The notes: generated from the sequence alone by a model not told the origin. Shown: positions 1-7,275, counted from the first letter of the stretch. The stretch: DNA of 11,008 nucleotides from UBA4582 sp013204195 (GCA_963925735.1 CAWUUH010000076.1:1-11008); one strand, 5' to 3'. Made by a program: numbers and translations.

Positions 1-147
1 GATCTCAGCATGGATTGCGGCTTTACCTGGTCATTGCAGTTGATCAATGTGATTAATGAATCGATTGGGCTTTGCCCGCGCCATTGGGCATCCATTATTG
101 AATACGCCAGCGCTTTCCATTCGGTGAAAAGCGCTGAAAAATATTGA
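1..147 (+). CDS. C-terminal end of an unidentified protein (partial)
   Basis: The first frame is open from the window edge for 48 codons and ends in TGA at 145-147. The other two forward frames close within about 55 bases. The visible tail is moderately hydrophobic and ends in a charged stretch (HSVKSAEKY). I do not recognise the family. The next gene starts 29 nt downstream on the same strand with its own Shine-Dalgarno site, so the two could be co-transcribed. The true N-terminus lies outside the window. A chance open frame of this length remains possible. Confidence 0.45.
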   Translation, partial: DLSMDCGFTWSLQLINVINESIGLCPRHWASIIEYASAFHSVKSAEKY

Positions 148-176
148 CCAGGCTTTAATCGAGCAGGAGTGATCTA

Positions 177-1328
177 TTGAACGTGAATTGGAATTATCCA
201 ACCCAGGTGTTAGTTGGTGCGGGTCGGTTGCAGGAATTGCCTGAGCTGTGCGTTCAGCATGGTATGCAGAATCCGCTGTTGGTCACCGACCCTGGCCTCG
301 CGAGCTTGCCGATGGTGGCTGAGGCGCTGGCGCTTTGCCGCGCTGCGGGACTGTCCGTTGGCAGTTTTAGTCAGATCAAGCCGAACCCGACAGGCGCTAA
401 TGTCAAGGATGGCATCGCGGCGTTCCAGGCCGGCCAGCATGATGGTGTGATCGCTATGGGCGGCGGCAGCGGACTCGATGCGGGTAAGGCGATCGCTGTG
501 CTTGCTCGACAGACCTGTTCACTGTGGGATCTCGAAGACATCGGTGATCAATGGCAGCGGGCAGATGTTAGTCAAATTATGCCGCTGATCGCGTTGCCAA
601 CCACGGCGGGTACCGGGTCTGAGGTGGGTAGGGCTGCCTTAATAGTAAATGAAGCGCAGCAGCGCAAAGTCATTATATTCCATCCGAAGATGATGCCCGC
701 CGCGGTGATTCTCGACCCGATGCTAACGTTGGGTCTGCCTGCGGGACTCACTGCAGCGACGGGCATGGATGCCTTGTCCCATAGTCTGGAAGCCTATTGT
801 TCGAATTACTACCATCCCATGGCCGAGGGCATCGCCATGCAAGGTATGCGGCTCGTTAAGGGCTATCTGCCCGCAGCGGTGAGCAATGGTGCGGATGTGG
901 AGGCTCGCCAACAAATGCTGGTGGCTTCAATGATGGGGGCCACGGCCTTTCAACGTGGCTTAGGTGCCATGCATGCTTTGGCGCATCCGTTGGGGGCAAT
1001 CTTCGATGCTCATCACGGCATGCTAAACGCGATTCTTATGCCTTATGTGCTGAAGGCCAATTATCCGGTGATCAAGCAGCGTATTGGGCTGCTGGCGCAA
1101 TGCCTAGAGCTCGAGCCAGACTTTGAAGGTTTTATGAACTGGGTGTTGGCATTACGCGCCGAGATCAACATTCCTCATACGCTGGCCAGCATCATTGATG
1201 CCGACGGACTTTCCGATACCATTGGTGCCATGGCTGTGGCTGATCCGTCGGCAGGCTCCAACCCCATCGCTTTCTCGGCGCCAGAGTACCAGCAGATTTT
1301 GATGGCCGCACTCAATGGCGAGCTCTAG
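177..1328 (+). CDS. Iron-containing (group III) alcohol dehydrogenase
   Basis: A 383-residue cytoplasmic NAD(P)-dependent alcohol dehydrogenase of the FucO/AdhB/YiaY type, which interconverts alcohols and aldehydes at a bound Fe(II). The length is normal for the family. The nucleotide-binding glycine-rich motif GGGSGLDAGKA is at residues 95-105 and the family signature PTTAGTGSEV at 141-150. Metal ligands can be placed by spacing against FucO: D198 and H202 (GMDALSHSLEAY), H266 (GAMHALAHPLGA) and H280 (DAHHG). The start is TTG at 177, chosen because AGGAG lies 7 nt upstream (165-169); a GTG two codons later is a less well-spaced alternative. The gene may follow the partial gene at the left edge in one transcript and is convergent with the DUF599 gene, with 19 nt between the stops. 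The substrate cannot be read from the sequence. Confidence 0.93.
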   Translation: MNVNWNYPTQVLVGAGRLQELPELCVQHGMQNPLLVTDPGLASLPMVAEALALCRAAGLSVGSFSQIKPNPTGANVKDGIAAFQAGQHDGVIAMGGGSGLDAGKAIAVLARQTCSLWDLEDIGDQWQRADVSQIMPLIALPTTAGTGSEVGRAALIVNEAQQRKVIIFHPKMMPAAVILDPMLTLGLPAGLTAATGMDALSHSLEAYCSNYYHPMAEGIAMQGMRLVKGYLPAAVSNGADVEARQQMLVASMMGATAFQRGLGAMHALAHPLGAIFDAHHGMLNAILMPYVLKANYPVIKQRIGLLAQCLELEPDFEGFMNWVLALRAEINIPHTLASIIDADGLSDTIGAMAVADPSAGSNPIAFSAPEYQQILMAALNGEL

Positions 1329-1347
1329 TGAGGGGTTGAAAGACGTC

Positions 1348-2040
1348 TTACAGGGAGCGTTCGAGGCTTCGAACCGCCTTGGAGTAAAACTCTCGCTGTG
1401 CCAGTATCATGATGGTGACGGTGCTCATGACCATGAAAATGTAAGGGTGAATTAACCAGAACACCATCGCCAGACAGAAATAATACGCCCGCAACCCTTT
1501 GTTATTGTCGTGACCGGCGACATCCAGTAGGCGAGCCATGGCGTCGATGAAACGCTCCTTAGCTTCAGGGTCAATGGTTTCATCCGGCGTCGGTGCGCTG
1601 CCCATCATCACGGCGGCGAAGCCATACTGGCGAAGGCTCCAAGTAATCATAAAAAACGCATAGACCAGCACTGTCACAATCGTCACCAGCTTGAATTGGA
1701 CCTGCTCGGTGGTCTGAATCAAGTCAAATGGTAATTGATTGGCCATGTCGGCAATCAGGCTGCTGGCTGACATGGCAGTGAACACTGCCGCTAACAAAAT
1801 TAATGTGGTTGAGGCGAAAAAACCGACGACCCGTTCCTGGCTTGCCAGCAATGATGAGTCAGTCACGCGGTTATCACGTTCCAGCATTTTTCGAACCCAA
1901 AGTTCCCGGTGCAGGCGCATAGAGTGGGATAACGAAGTTTTCTGACCCCGCCGGGCGCGACGTCTGGCATAGATGGAATAGCCGAACCAGACGCAGAGCA
2001 TGTAGGTCAGGGCAGTCAGGTCGGTATAGATAGCGGGCAA
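1348..2040 (-). CDS. DUF599 family inner-membrane protein
   Basis: A 230-residue protein of the DUF599 family, whose function is unknown. Family hallmarks are the FFASTTLILLAA segment (residues 74-85) and the HDNNKGLRAYYF stretch (177-188), which precedes the last hydrophobic region. Hydrophobic segments lie at about 9-24, 72-93, 117-137 and 186-213, so it should be an inner-membrane protein with roughly four helices. A basic loop (YARRRARRGQK) follows the first helix. The start is uncertain. TTG at 2040 gives the usual family length, but no clear Shine-Dalgarno precedes it; the same frame stays open about 28 codons further upstream without ATG, GTG or TTG, and the next inner ATG (residue 14) would cut the first helix. 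It is convergent with the alcohol dehydrogenase and lies downstream, on the same strand, of the PhyH remnant. Confidence 0.85.
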   Translation of the reverse strand: MPAIYTDLTALTYMLCVWFGYSIYARRRARRGQKTSLSHSMRLHRELWVRKMLERDNRVTDSSLLASQERVVGFFASTTLILLAAVFTAMSASSLIADMANQLPFDLIQTTEQVQFKLVTIVTVLVYAFFMITWSLRQYGFAAVMMGSAPTPDETIDPEAKERFIDAMARLLDVAGHDNNKGLRAYYFCLAMVFWLIHPYIFMVMSTVTIMILAQREFYSKAVRSLERSL

Positions 2041-2188
2041 GTTGGCAATCTCGGCGTGGTTGAAGCGCCTATGATACCAATCAATGATGCCATAGGCCCA
2101 GGCAAAATCAGTGAACGCCGGTTATGTTGTGCAACTGTCAGAGCTGGCCCGGATGACGTGATGCCACTGCGAGTGGGCTCAGGCGGTT

Positions 2189-2968
2189 TTAGCGAATATT
2201 TCGAACCTCGCCGGTTTTCAGCATGGGATGGTTGGCGGGCTGGTAAGTAATGATAATGGCCCGCCGAGAAGTGTCTGTATGGTTCGGCTGCGAACCGTGA
2301 ATCACATGGGGACTGAAAAAAATCAAAGAGCCAGCGGGTACGATCAAGGCCACTTGGTTGGCTTCGTCAAAACAATTCGGTGACGTGAAGAACCCGCCGA
2401 GCAGACTGCCATCATCAGTGCCGGGCAAGCAGCCCTGCTGATGACTACCTCGAATCACTCGCAGACAGCCATTGGTTTCAGTGGCCTCGTCAAAGGCGAG
2501 CATGACGTTGGGTAGCTGGTCCACATGCTGACTGTCGTGAATCCAATAAGGCGAGTCCTGATGCCAGCCGAAACCGGAACCTTGGCGAGGGCGTTTCAGG
2601 TTTAGCTTGTTAGTCCATTAGGCAATGTTCGGTGAGCCAACCAGTTGTTGCATGGGGTCAACGAGGCGAGGGTCACTGACCAATGACGTGAGTCGTGGAT
2701 CTAGCTGGTCAACGGGTTCTATGACGCGCAGTAAGTCACTATCGACTGTTTGTTCAAATTGTAACGTCATCCGGTCCACATCGATAAAGCGTTTCTGGTC
2801 GAGGATATAGCTGCGGCCCTCGTCCGCCATGGCCAGGGCGCGACCCGCGGCGCATTCTGCGGCATCCTGTAGTGCGCTGATTTCCGCGGGGCTGAAAACT
2901 GATTCGCGGACCAGGTAGCCGTGCGCTGAGTAGAAGGCAGTTTCTGCGGCATTCAGTGCGAAAGACAT
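2189..2968 (-). pseudogene. Phytanoyl-CoA dioxygenase (PhyH) family gene interrupted by one in-frame TAA
   Basis: Members of this family are Fe(II)/2-oxoglutarate-dependent oxygenases that hydroxylate lipids or small molecules. The ATG at 2968 opens 116 codons ending in TAA at 2618-2620. The same frame continues through KLNLKRP, WHQDSPYW, the NGCLRVIRGSHQ core and HVIHGS to a stop at 2189-2191. If the TAA is counted as codon 117, the iron ligands would be H136 and D138 (HxD) and H224, with the 2-oxoglutarate arginine near 235-236 (SRRA). The total of about 259 codons is normal for the family, so one base substitution explains the break. The N-terminal fragment has no catalytic residue; the C-terminal one, if it started at GTG 2524, would lack HxD. 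It sits 3 nt after the hydrolase stop, so translational coupling is likely. It could be a real nonsense mutation or a sequence error. Confidence 0.85.
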
Positions 2969-2971
2969 GGG

Positions 2972-3988
2972 TTAGATCACCGCCTGCATCAACCAGCGCG
3001 CCAGGTGGTAGTTGACCTCCATCGGTTTCTCCTGGGCCATCCAGTGACCGGAATCAATCACCGCTTCCGTCAAATGCGTGCAGAGGCCTCGCATAGGCTC
3101 TGCGAGCGCAGAGTGCACGGCGTCACAAGTTGAGTCATAACGAGCCGCAATGAATAAAACCGGCATCTCGAGTCGCCCGCCGTTTAGGGCTTGGTCGGCA
3201 TAGTCCGCATTGGCAGCGTGGTTCATATACCAGGAATTCGGTCCAAAAAAGCCGTTGCGGGTCAGGGCGCTGGCGTAGGCATGAAGATCCTCCAGGCTCA
3301 GTATATCTGCATCTCGTGGAGAGTCTGGGGGTTGCGCCGCACCGTCAAACCAACCCTGGTTTTGATAGACTAAAGCCGTTGGCGATCGCTCACCGATGGC
3401 TGCGGCTGAACCCTGGCGAAACAGTAATTTTGCCGTAGCCAATGGATTGGCATCCATCGGCGCGGTTGCTGCAGCGAAGTGGTCTTCATAGAAACGCATA
3501 TACTCCCACTGGCCGGCGGGATACTCATCGATCGGATAGCGTGTTCGGTCAACCAGGGCGCTGAGCTGGTCGAGTCCACGCTCGACCGTCCCATAGGGCA
3601 CACACAAGTTTGCGATGGCCCGGCAGCGTTGGGGATGATGACTGGCCAGATTCCACACCACGGGACAGCCCCAGTCGTGGCCAACCCAGATCGCTGTGGA
3701 TCGGTCCAGATGGTCGAGCAAGGCCAGCATGTCATTGACGATGAAAGATTGCTGGTAAGCCTCGTGCGTAGGATAAACCGAAGATCGACCGTAACCGCGC
3801 ATATCAGGCGCGATCGCTCGAAAACCCATGGCGGCAAAGAAGGGTAGTTGATGCCGCCAGCTGATTGCGAGTTCTGGCCAGCCATGCACAAAGATGATCA
3901 AGGGGCCGTCCTCAGGGCCGGCGGCCAGATAGAAGCTAGTGTGACCATGCTTTTGGACGGCGTGTTCGGTGGTCGTGATGGTTGGCAT
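2972..3988 (-). CDS. Alpha/beta hydrolase, epoxide-hydrolase-like
   Basis: A 338-residue cytoplasmic alpha/beta-fold hydrolase. The oxyanion motif HGWPE is at 35-39. The nucleophile elbow GHDWG (103-107) places aspartate D105 as nucleophile, as in epoxide hydrolases and haloalkane/fluoroacetate dehalogenases rather than esterases. The acid is probably D285 (ARYDSTCD) and the base H315 (DSGHWMAQE). The lid carries GPNSWYMN (249-256), resembling the epoxide-hydrolase motif in which a tyrosine (here Y254) polarises the epoxide oxygen; this favours epoxide over halide substrates. The start ATG at 3988 has a modest purine-rich site (AAGAGA) upstream. It is the first gene of a two-gene unit with the PhyH gene, whose start follows 3 nt after its TAA. 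The physiological substrate is unknown. Confidence 0.9.
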   Translation of the reverse strand: MPTITTTEHAVQKHGHTSFYLAAGPEDGPLIIFVHGWPELAISWRHQLPFFAAMGFRAIAPDMRGYGRSSVYPTHEAYQQSFIVNDMLALLDHLDRSTAIWVGHDWGCPVVWNLASHHPQRCRAIANLCVPYGTVERGLDQLSALVDRTRYPIDEYPAGQWEYMRFYEDHFAAATAPMDANPLATAKLLFRQGSAAAIGERSPTALVYQNQGWFDGAAQPPDSPRDADILSLEDLHAYASALTRNGFFGPNSWYMNHAANADYADQALNGGRLEMPVLFIAARYDSTCDAVHSALAEPMRGLCTHLTEAVIDSGHWMAQEKPMEVNYHLARWLMQAVI

Positions 3989-4160
3989 TCATTGTCTCTT
4001 GTTGTGCTGAGCGCATCTAATGTACTGGTTGCGGTGGGTTGAAGTCCAGGCTGATACAAACCAAAACAAGTCATAGCTTGATTCGGTTGGTTCACTTTCC
4101 TTGTTTCATTCAGCGGCGCGGGTGCTTGTTAGTTACTGTGAGTCCTTACCCCGGTCGTTA

Positions 4161-4280
4161 ATGATGCAAACCCGCCGTGATTTGCCCAAAGCGCTGAGGG
4201 ACGATAGTAAAAACATTCTCCGTGGCGACTTGAAATACCTAGGTCTGGTCCCCGATGTTGCCAAAGATAGCTCGCTTTAG
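4161..4280 (+). CDS. Possible small protein of 39 residues, or a gene remnant
   Basis: ATG ATG at 4161 opens a frame of 39 codons ending in TAG at 4278-4280. The peptide is soluble-looking and charged, with the central segment NILRGDLKYLGLVPDV. The frame is also open upstream to a TAG at 4074, so it could instead be the tail of a decayed gene. No clear Shine-Dalgarno precedes the ATG. The main support is that a good rho-independent terminator in the same orientation begins 13 nt after the stop, which needs some plus-strand transcript to end here. I do not recognise any family. A non-coding small RNA ending at that terminator is an equally good explanation. Confidence 0.3.
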   Translation: MMQTRRDLPKALRDDSKNILRGDLKYLGLVPDVAKDSSL

Positions 4281-4293
4281 CGTCATGGGCTGA

Positions 4294-4323
4294 CAGGCCG
4301 TGATTGTACCGGCCTGATTTTTT
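4294..4323 (+). terminator. Rho-independent terminator
   Basis: A perfect 7-bp GC-rich stem, CAGGCCG (4294-4300) with CGGCCTG (4310-4316), has a 9-nt loop and is followed by A and six T residues (4318-4323). The T run is only on the plus side, so it acts on plus-strand transcripts. It lies just after the 39-codon ORF and about 315 nt before the kinase gene, so it would also isolate the kinase from upstream transcription. Confidence 0.75.
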
Positions 4324-4585
4324 GATCTATCGCAATGTGGCTTCGATGTTCATCGGTGACACTAAGCACCTCAAAATATCGTGATTATTCGTGCTGACCT
4401 AGAGCCACTCTGGTTCGAACGTGCTGACTAAACAGTTAAGAGAAAACAGAAATCAGTGAGTCGTCAGGATGAAAATGCCGAAAATAGCCGTGTCAAACGC
4501 CAAGATTCATCGTTGGCTAAACTAATAGCGCGTTGATACTATGAAACAACCGATGCCTGATGCGGTTGAAAAATTACAGCCCATA

Positions 4586-4613
4586 TTGAAAAAAATGATG
4601 TTATCTTGATAAC
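4586..4613 (+). promoter_or_regulatory. Probable sigma-70 promoter of the sensor kinase with an embedded inverted repeat
   Basis: TTGAAA (4586-4591) and GATAAC (4608-4613) are separated by 16 bp, a reasonable -35/-10 pair, placing transcription about 20 nt before the kinase ATG. The -10 half is also the right arm of a perfect inverted repeat, GTTATC-TT-GATAAC (4600-4613), which could be an operator. The assignment rests on consensus likeness only. Confidence 0.4.
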
Positions 4614-4640
4614 TAGCTTGAAAATCGCCAGGTTGTAAGG

Positions 4641-6212
4641 ATGCCAAGGTCAACAATAATATCAACTGAATCAACTCCAGAACTTGGAGAGAGTCACGGT
4701 GAGAAACGTACCGCTTCGCCAGGAAGCGCCGTTAGAACAATGCAAGGCACCACTGTCTTTTGTCTAGACACTCAATATCGCTACCTGTTTTGCAATGATG
4801 CGCATCGAGATGCTTCGCGAAAAAGCTGGGGCGCAGAGATTTACATGGGTTCGAGTATGTTGGCCATCATTCCCTCGCTAGAAGAGCGAAAGCTCGTGCA
4901 AGCCCTGTTGGATGAGGCTTTGGCAGGTAAGACCGTGGTGGCGACAAATCGTTTTGGTGAGACAGATAATATCTGGGAAAGCGTCTGCTCGCCCATGTTT
5001 AACGGCGAAGGCAAGATCAGCGGGGTGAGTGTTACTTCTGCCGATGTAACAGAGCAGCGGCGGTTAGAAGATGCCTTACTGGAACGTGAACACAAGTACC
5101 AATACCTGTTTGATAATATGACGGACGGATTTGTGATATGCAAAATCATCTGTGATGAACAAGGCGTGCCTTGTAATTATAGAATTCTCGAAGCGAATAA
5201 GGCTTATGAGGCGCAAACGGGTATTGCCATCAGTGACATCGTCGGTAAGACCGTCCTAGAGGCTTTGCCGGATATTGAGGAGTCCTGGATAAAAATATAC
5301 GGCGAGATTGCGCTCACTCATGTATCTCGTTCATTCGAGCTCTACAACCATAGTACGCGACGGTATTATCAAACAACCGCGTTTTCCCTCTATAACGGTC
5401 AGTTTGCTCGGGTGTTCAAAGATATAACAGATCAAAAACTCAGCGAAGTCGCGCTCAAGAGGAGCGAAGAGTCCCAGCGATTCGGTGAGCATGCCCGTGA
5501 ACGTGAAAAAGAGGTGGCCCATTTGGATCGCCTGAATACCATGGGCGAGATGGCAACGGGCTTGGCGCATGAGTTGAACCAGCCTTTGGCAGCCATTGCT
5601 ACCTATGCCGATGTCGCATTGAGAATGTTAGATGCCGAAGTGACGCAGCCGGAAAAACTGCGAGAGATTATAACGGGGGCTCGTCAGCAGGCTCTCAGAG
5701 CCAGTGAGATTATTCAGCATTTGAGGCGCCTGGTTAAAAAGCAGACCGTTGGTCGAGTAAAGACAGATATTAATCATCTCATTGAATCTGTGGTGACATT
5801 GCTGGCTGCAGATCTGCAGTTACGAGGTGTTGATCTGCATCTGAAGCTATCAGAAAATTTACCCAGTTTGATGCTGGATGATGTTCAAATTGAGCAGGTG
5901 ATTATTAATCTCTTGCGTAATGCGCTTGAGGTTGATGTTGGCGCCAAAATGCGAGAAGTAACGATTAGGAGTTACCTTGCTTCGAATAGTTTGGTCCGGG
6001 TCGAAGTGACAGATAATGGTTCTGGCATGGAGCCAGAGGTCTCAAATCAGATATTTTTTGCTTTTTATTCCACCAAAGGCGGGCAGGGTATGGGTATGGG
6101 TTTGTCGATCAGTCGCTCTATTATTGAGGCCCACGGTGGCCGCCTGTGGGCTAATTCTGAATGGGGGCAAGGATCAACCCTGTCTTTCAGTTTGCCTGTT
6201 TTAAATGTTTAA
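4641..6212 (+). CDS. PAS-PAS sensor histidine kinase (FixL/DctB-like catalytic core)
   Basis: A 523-residue histidine kinase without evident transmembrane segments, so probably cytoplasmic. Two PAS domains are at about 35-138 and 153-266, each ending in a typical D-x-T-(E/D)-Q junction (SADVTEQR, FKDITDQK). A helical linker (about 268-297) leads to HisKA, with H310 in GLAHELNQPLAAIA as phosphate acceptor. The ATPase domain shows the N box (INLLRNALE, N427), G1 (VTDNGSGM, D458) and G2 (GQGMGMGLSI, 481-490). The HELNQPL form is typical of soluble or rhizobial-type kinases such as FixL and DctB. No haem or flavin ligand can be assigned, so the signal is unknown. The ATG at 4641 has only a weak AGG eight nt upstream, and M34 is an in-frame alternative. 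The cognate regulator follows after 83 nt. Confidence 0.93.
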   Translation: MPRSTIISTESTPELGESHGEKRTASPGSAVRTMQGTTVFCLDTQYRYLFCNDAHRDASRKSWGAEIYMGSSMLAIIPSLEERKLVQALLDEALAGKTVVATNRFGETDNIWESVCSPMFNGEGKISGVSVTSADVTEQRRLEDALLEREHKYQYLFDNMTDGFVICKIICDEQGVPCNYRILEANKAYEAQTGIAISDIVGKTVLEALPDIEESWIKIYGEIALTHVSRSFELYNHSTRRYYQTTAFSLYNGQFARVFKDITDQKLSEVALKRSEESQRFGEHAREREKEVAHLDRLNTMGEMATGLAHELNQPLAAIATYADVALRMLDAEVTQPEKLREIITGARQQALRASEIIQHLRRLVKKQTVGRVKTDINHLIESVVTLLAADLQLRGVDLHLKLSENLPSLMLDDVQIEQVIINLLRNALEVDVGAKMREVTIRSYLASNSLVRVEVTDNGSGMEPEVSNQIFFAFYSTKGGQGMGMGLSISRSIIEAHGGRLWANSEWGQGSTLSFSLPVLNV

Positions 6213-6295
6213 GTGGCGCTCGATTAGCCGTGTGATGGGCAGCAGCGGCCAATGATTGTTGAATCTCACGTAATTGCCAGTGAAAAGAGAGAAAT

Positions 6296-6919
6296 ATGTA
6301 TTTCGATTCAATAGTCTATATTGTTGATGATAACGAAGGTATTCGACATTCCTTGACGCTTCTAGTGGAGTCAGCTGGGTTGGCAGCAAAGTCTTGTGCG
6401 TCGGCGCAAGAGTTTCTTGACCATTATGATCCAACTCGCCCAGGTTGCTTGCTGCTTGATATTCGCATGCCGCAGATGAGCGGGTTGGAGTTGCAAGCTA
6501 AGTTGGTCGAAGCCGGCGTTCAGTTGCCGGTTATTATTATCACCGGCCATGCGGATGTTTTGCTCGCCGTTCGGGCGATGAAGGCCGGTGCGCACGACTT
6601 CTTTGAAAAGCCGTTTAATGATCAGTTATTGCTGGACAGTATTGCCTCGGCCATCGAGCTGAATGTCGAAGTCTTTTCAGCGCAGCGACAAGCAAGTGAT
6701 TTTCTCGCCCGAGTCGAAAAATTATCGACTCGGGAGCGGGAGGTCATGGATTTGTTAGTGCAGGGTAAAGTGACAAAGGAAGTGGCTGCAATATTGGGGA
6801 TCAGCCCGAAAACAGTGGATGCCCATCGAGGGAATATTCTGGGCAAGACCCAATTGCGGTCCGTGCCGCAACTCATAATGAAGACGCTGAAGTGCCAGAT
6901 CGATTCAGTCCCAACTTGA
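6296..6919 (+). CDS. FixJ/NarL-type response regulator with LuxR helix-turn-helix
   Basis: A 207-residue DNA-binding response regulator, the likely partner of the kinase encoded 83 nt upstream. The receiver domain (about 5-120) has the acidic pair D11-D12, phosphoacceptor D55 in LLLDIRMPQMSG, T83 (IIITGHAD) and K105 (FFEKPF). The C-terminal LuxR-type helix-turn-helix covers about 142-200, with LSTREREVMDLLVQG, KEVAAILGISPKTVDAHR and the closing SVPQLI segment. The ATG at 6296 follows a purine-rich AAGAGAGAA site. The domain order and the paired PAS kinase resemble FixLJ and the catabolic StyR/TodT-type systems. Likely targets cannot be deduced, but the repeat-containing upstream regions of the kinase and cold-shock genes are candidates. 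Confidence 0.95.
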   Translation: MYFDSIVYIVDDNEGIRHSLTLLVESAGLAAKSCASAQEFLDHYDPTRPGCLLLDIRMPQMSGLELQAKLVEAGVQLPVIIITGHADVLLAVRAMKAGAHDFFEKPFNDQLLLDSIASAIELNVEVFSAQRQASDFLARVEKLSTREREVMDLLVQGKVTKEVAAILGISPKTVDAHRGNILGKTQLRSVPQLIMKTLKCQIDSVPT

Positions 6920-7013
6920 GCAAAGGGCATGGATACTTGTGGGTGTTCGATAGACCAAAATGGCGTTAATCGCTGATATTGAGGAGTCAGCCGAAGATTG
7001 AGCGCAAAACAGG

Positions 7014-7031
7014 CAACCGGGTTCCCGGTTG
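7014..7031. repeat. Perfect inverted repeat downstream of the response regulator
   Basis: CAACCGGG (7014-7021), TT, CCCGGTTG (7024-7031): eight fully complementary GC-rich base pairs about 95 nt after the regulator stop. It is not followed by a T run, so it is not a classical intrinsic terminator. It could stabilise the 3' end of the two-component mRNA or be a protein-binding palindrome. Confidence 0.6.
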
Positions 7032-7142
7032 GCGTCTCAAGGAATAATAGAGTCGCATTCCAGTCAGTAAAAAACTTATAGGGCTAAGCGATTAGATTAT
7101 TGCCATCTACCTTCGATACAAGGATAGTGTTTTGTAACCTAT

Positions 7143-7168
7143 ATGTAAGTAAATGTAAGTAATACTTA
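7143..7168. promoter_or_regulatory. 10-bp tandem repeat overlapping an inverted repeat, upstream of the cold-shock gene
   Basis: ATGTAAGTAA occurs twice back to back (7143-7152 and 7153-7162). The second copy runs into a perfect inverted repeat, TAAGTA-A-TACTTA (7156-7168). The 10-bp period puts both copies on nearly the same face of the helix, as expected for cooperative binding of a regulator. The site lies about 110 nt before the cold-shock ATG. The binding protein is unknown. Confidence 0.5.
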
Positions 7169-7275
7169 AGGGAACAATTGGTGCGTGACAGGCCATTGAA
7201 ATGATTAAAATTTGGTAAACCTGAATTGAGAGACATTTCGATGGTGAGCGTTAGCCGTAATCGAGGGAGTTGGAT

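Larger units (their letters stand above)
3989..4640. other. 650-bp intergenic region between divergent genes
   Basis: This gap separates the minus-strand hydrolase from the plus-strand sensor kinase and should contain both promoters. I see a 39-codon ORF followed by an intrinsic terminator (4161-4323), two copies of CGTGCTGAC exactly 30 bp apart (4390-4398 and 4420-4428), and a probable kinase promoter near its right end. I could not pick a convincing promoter for the hydrolase. The region is more AT-rich than the flanking genes. Confidence 0.6.
6920..7275. other. Intergenic region between the response regulator and the cold-shock gene
   Basis: About 350 bp without a recognisable gene. It contains a perfect palindromic hairpin without a T run (7014-7031), a 10-bp tandem repeat overlapping an inverted repeat (7143-7168), and presumably the cold-shock promoter. 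The right half, from about 7040, is clearly AT-rich. GTGACA at 7185-7190 and TAAAAT at 7206-7211 are a possible but short-spaced (15 bp) promoter, which would give a 5' leader of roughly 55-60 nt. Confidence 0.5.

Noticed and set aside
2056..2250. 64-codon plus-strand frame opposite the end of the PhyH gene
   Set aside because: It overlaps the conserved PhyH C-terminus antisense, and its product has no recognisable features.
3370..3891. 173-codon minus-strand frame and a 122-codon plus-strand frame (3479-3847)
   Set aside because: Both lie wholly inside the alpha/beta hydrolase gene, whose frame carries all catalytic motifs. They show no family likeness of their own.
4541..4609. 22-codon ORF (MKQPMPDAVEKL...) just before the kinase
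   Set aside because: It has no Shine-Dalgarno and its end overlaps the proposed -35/-10 elements. It is too short to support without conservation data.
4641..6212. Naming the kinase FixL as a haem oxygen sensor
   Set aside because: The catalytic core is FixL-like, but I could not identify the haem-binding histidine context in either PAS domain. The name would overstate the evidence.
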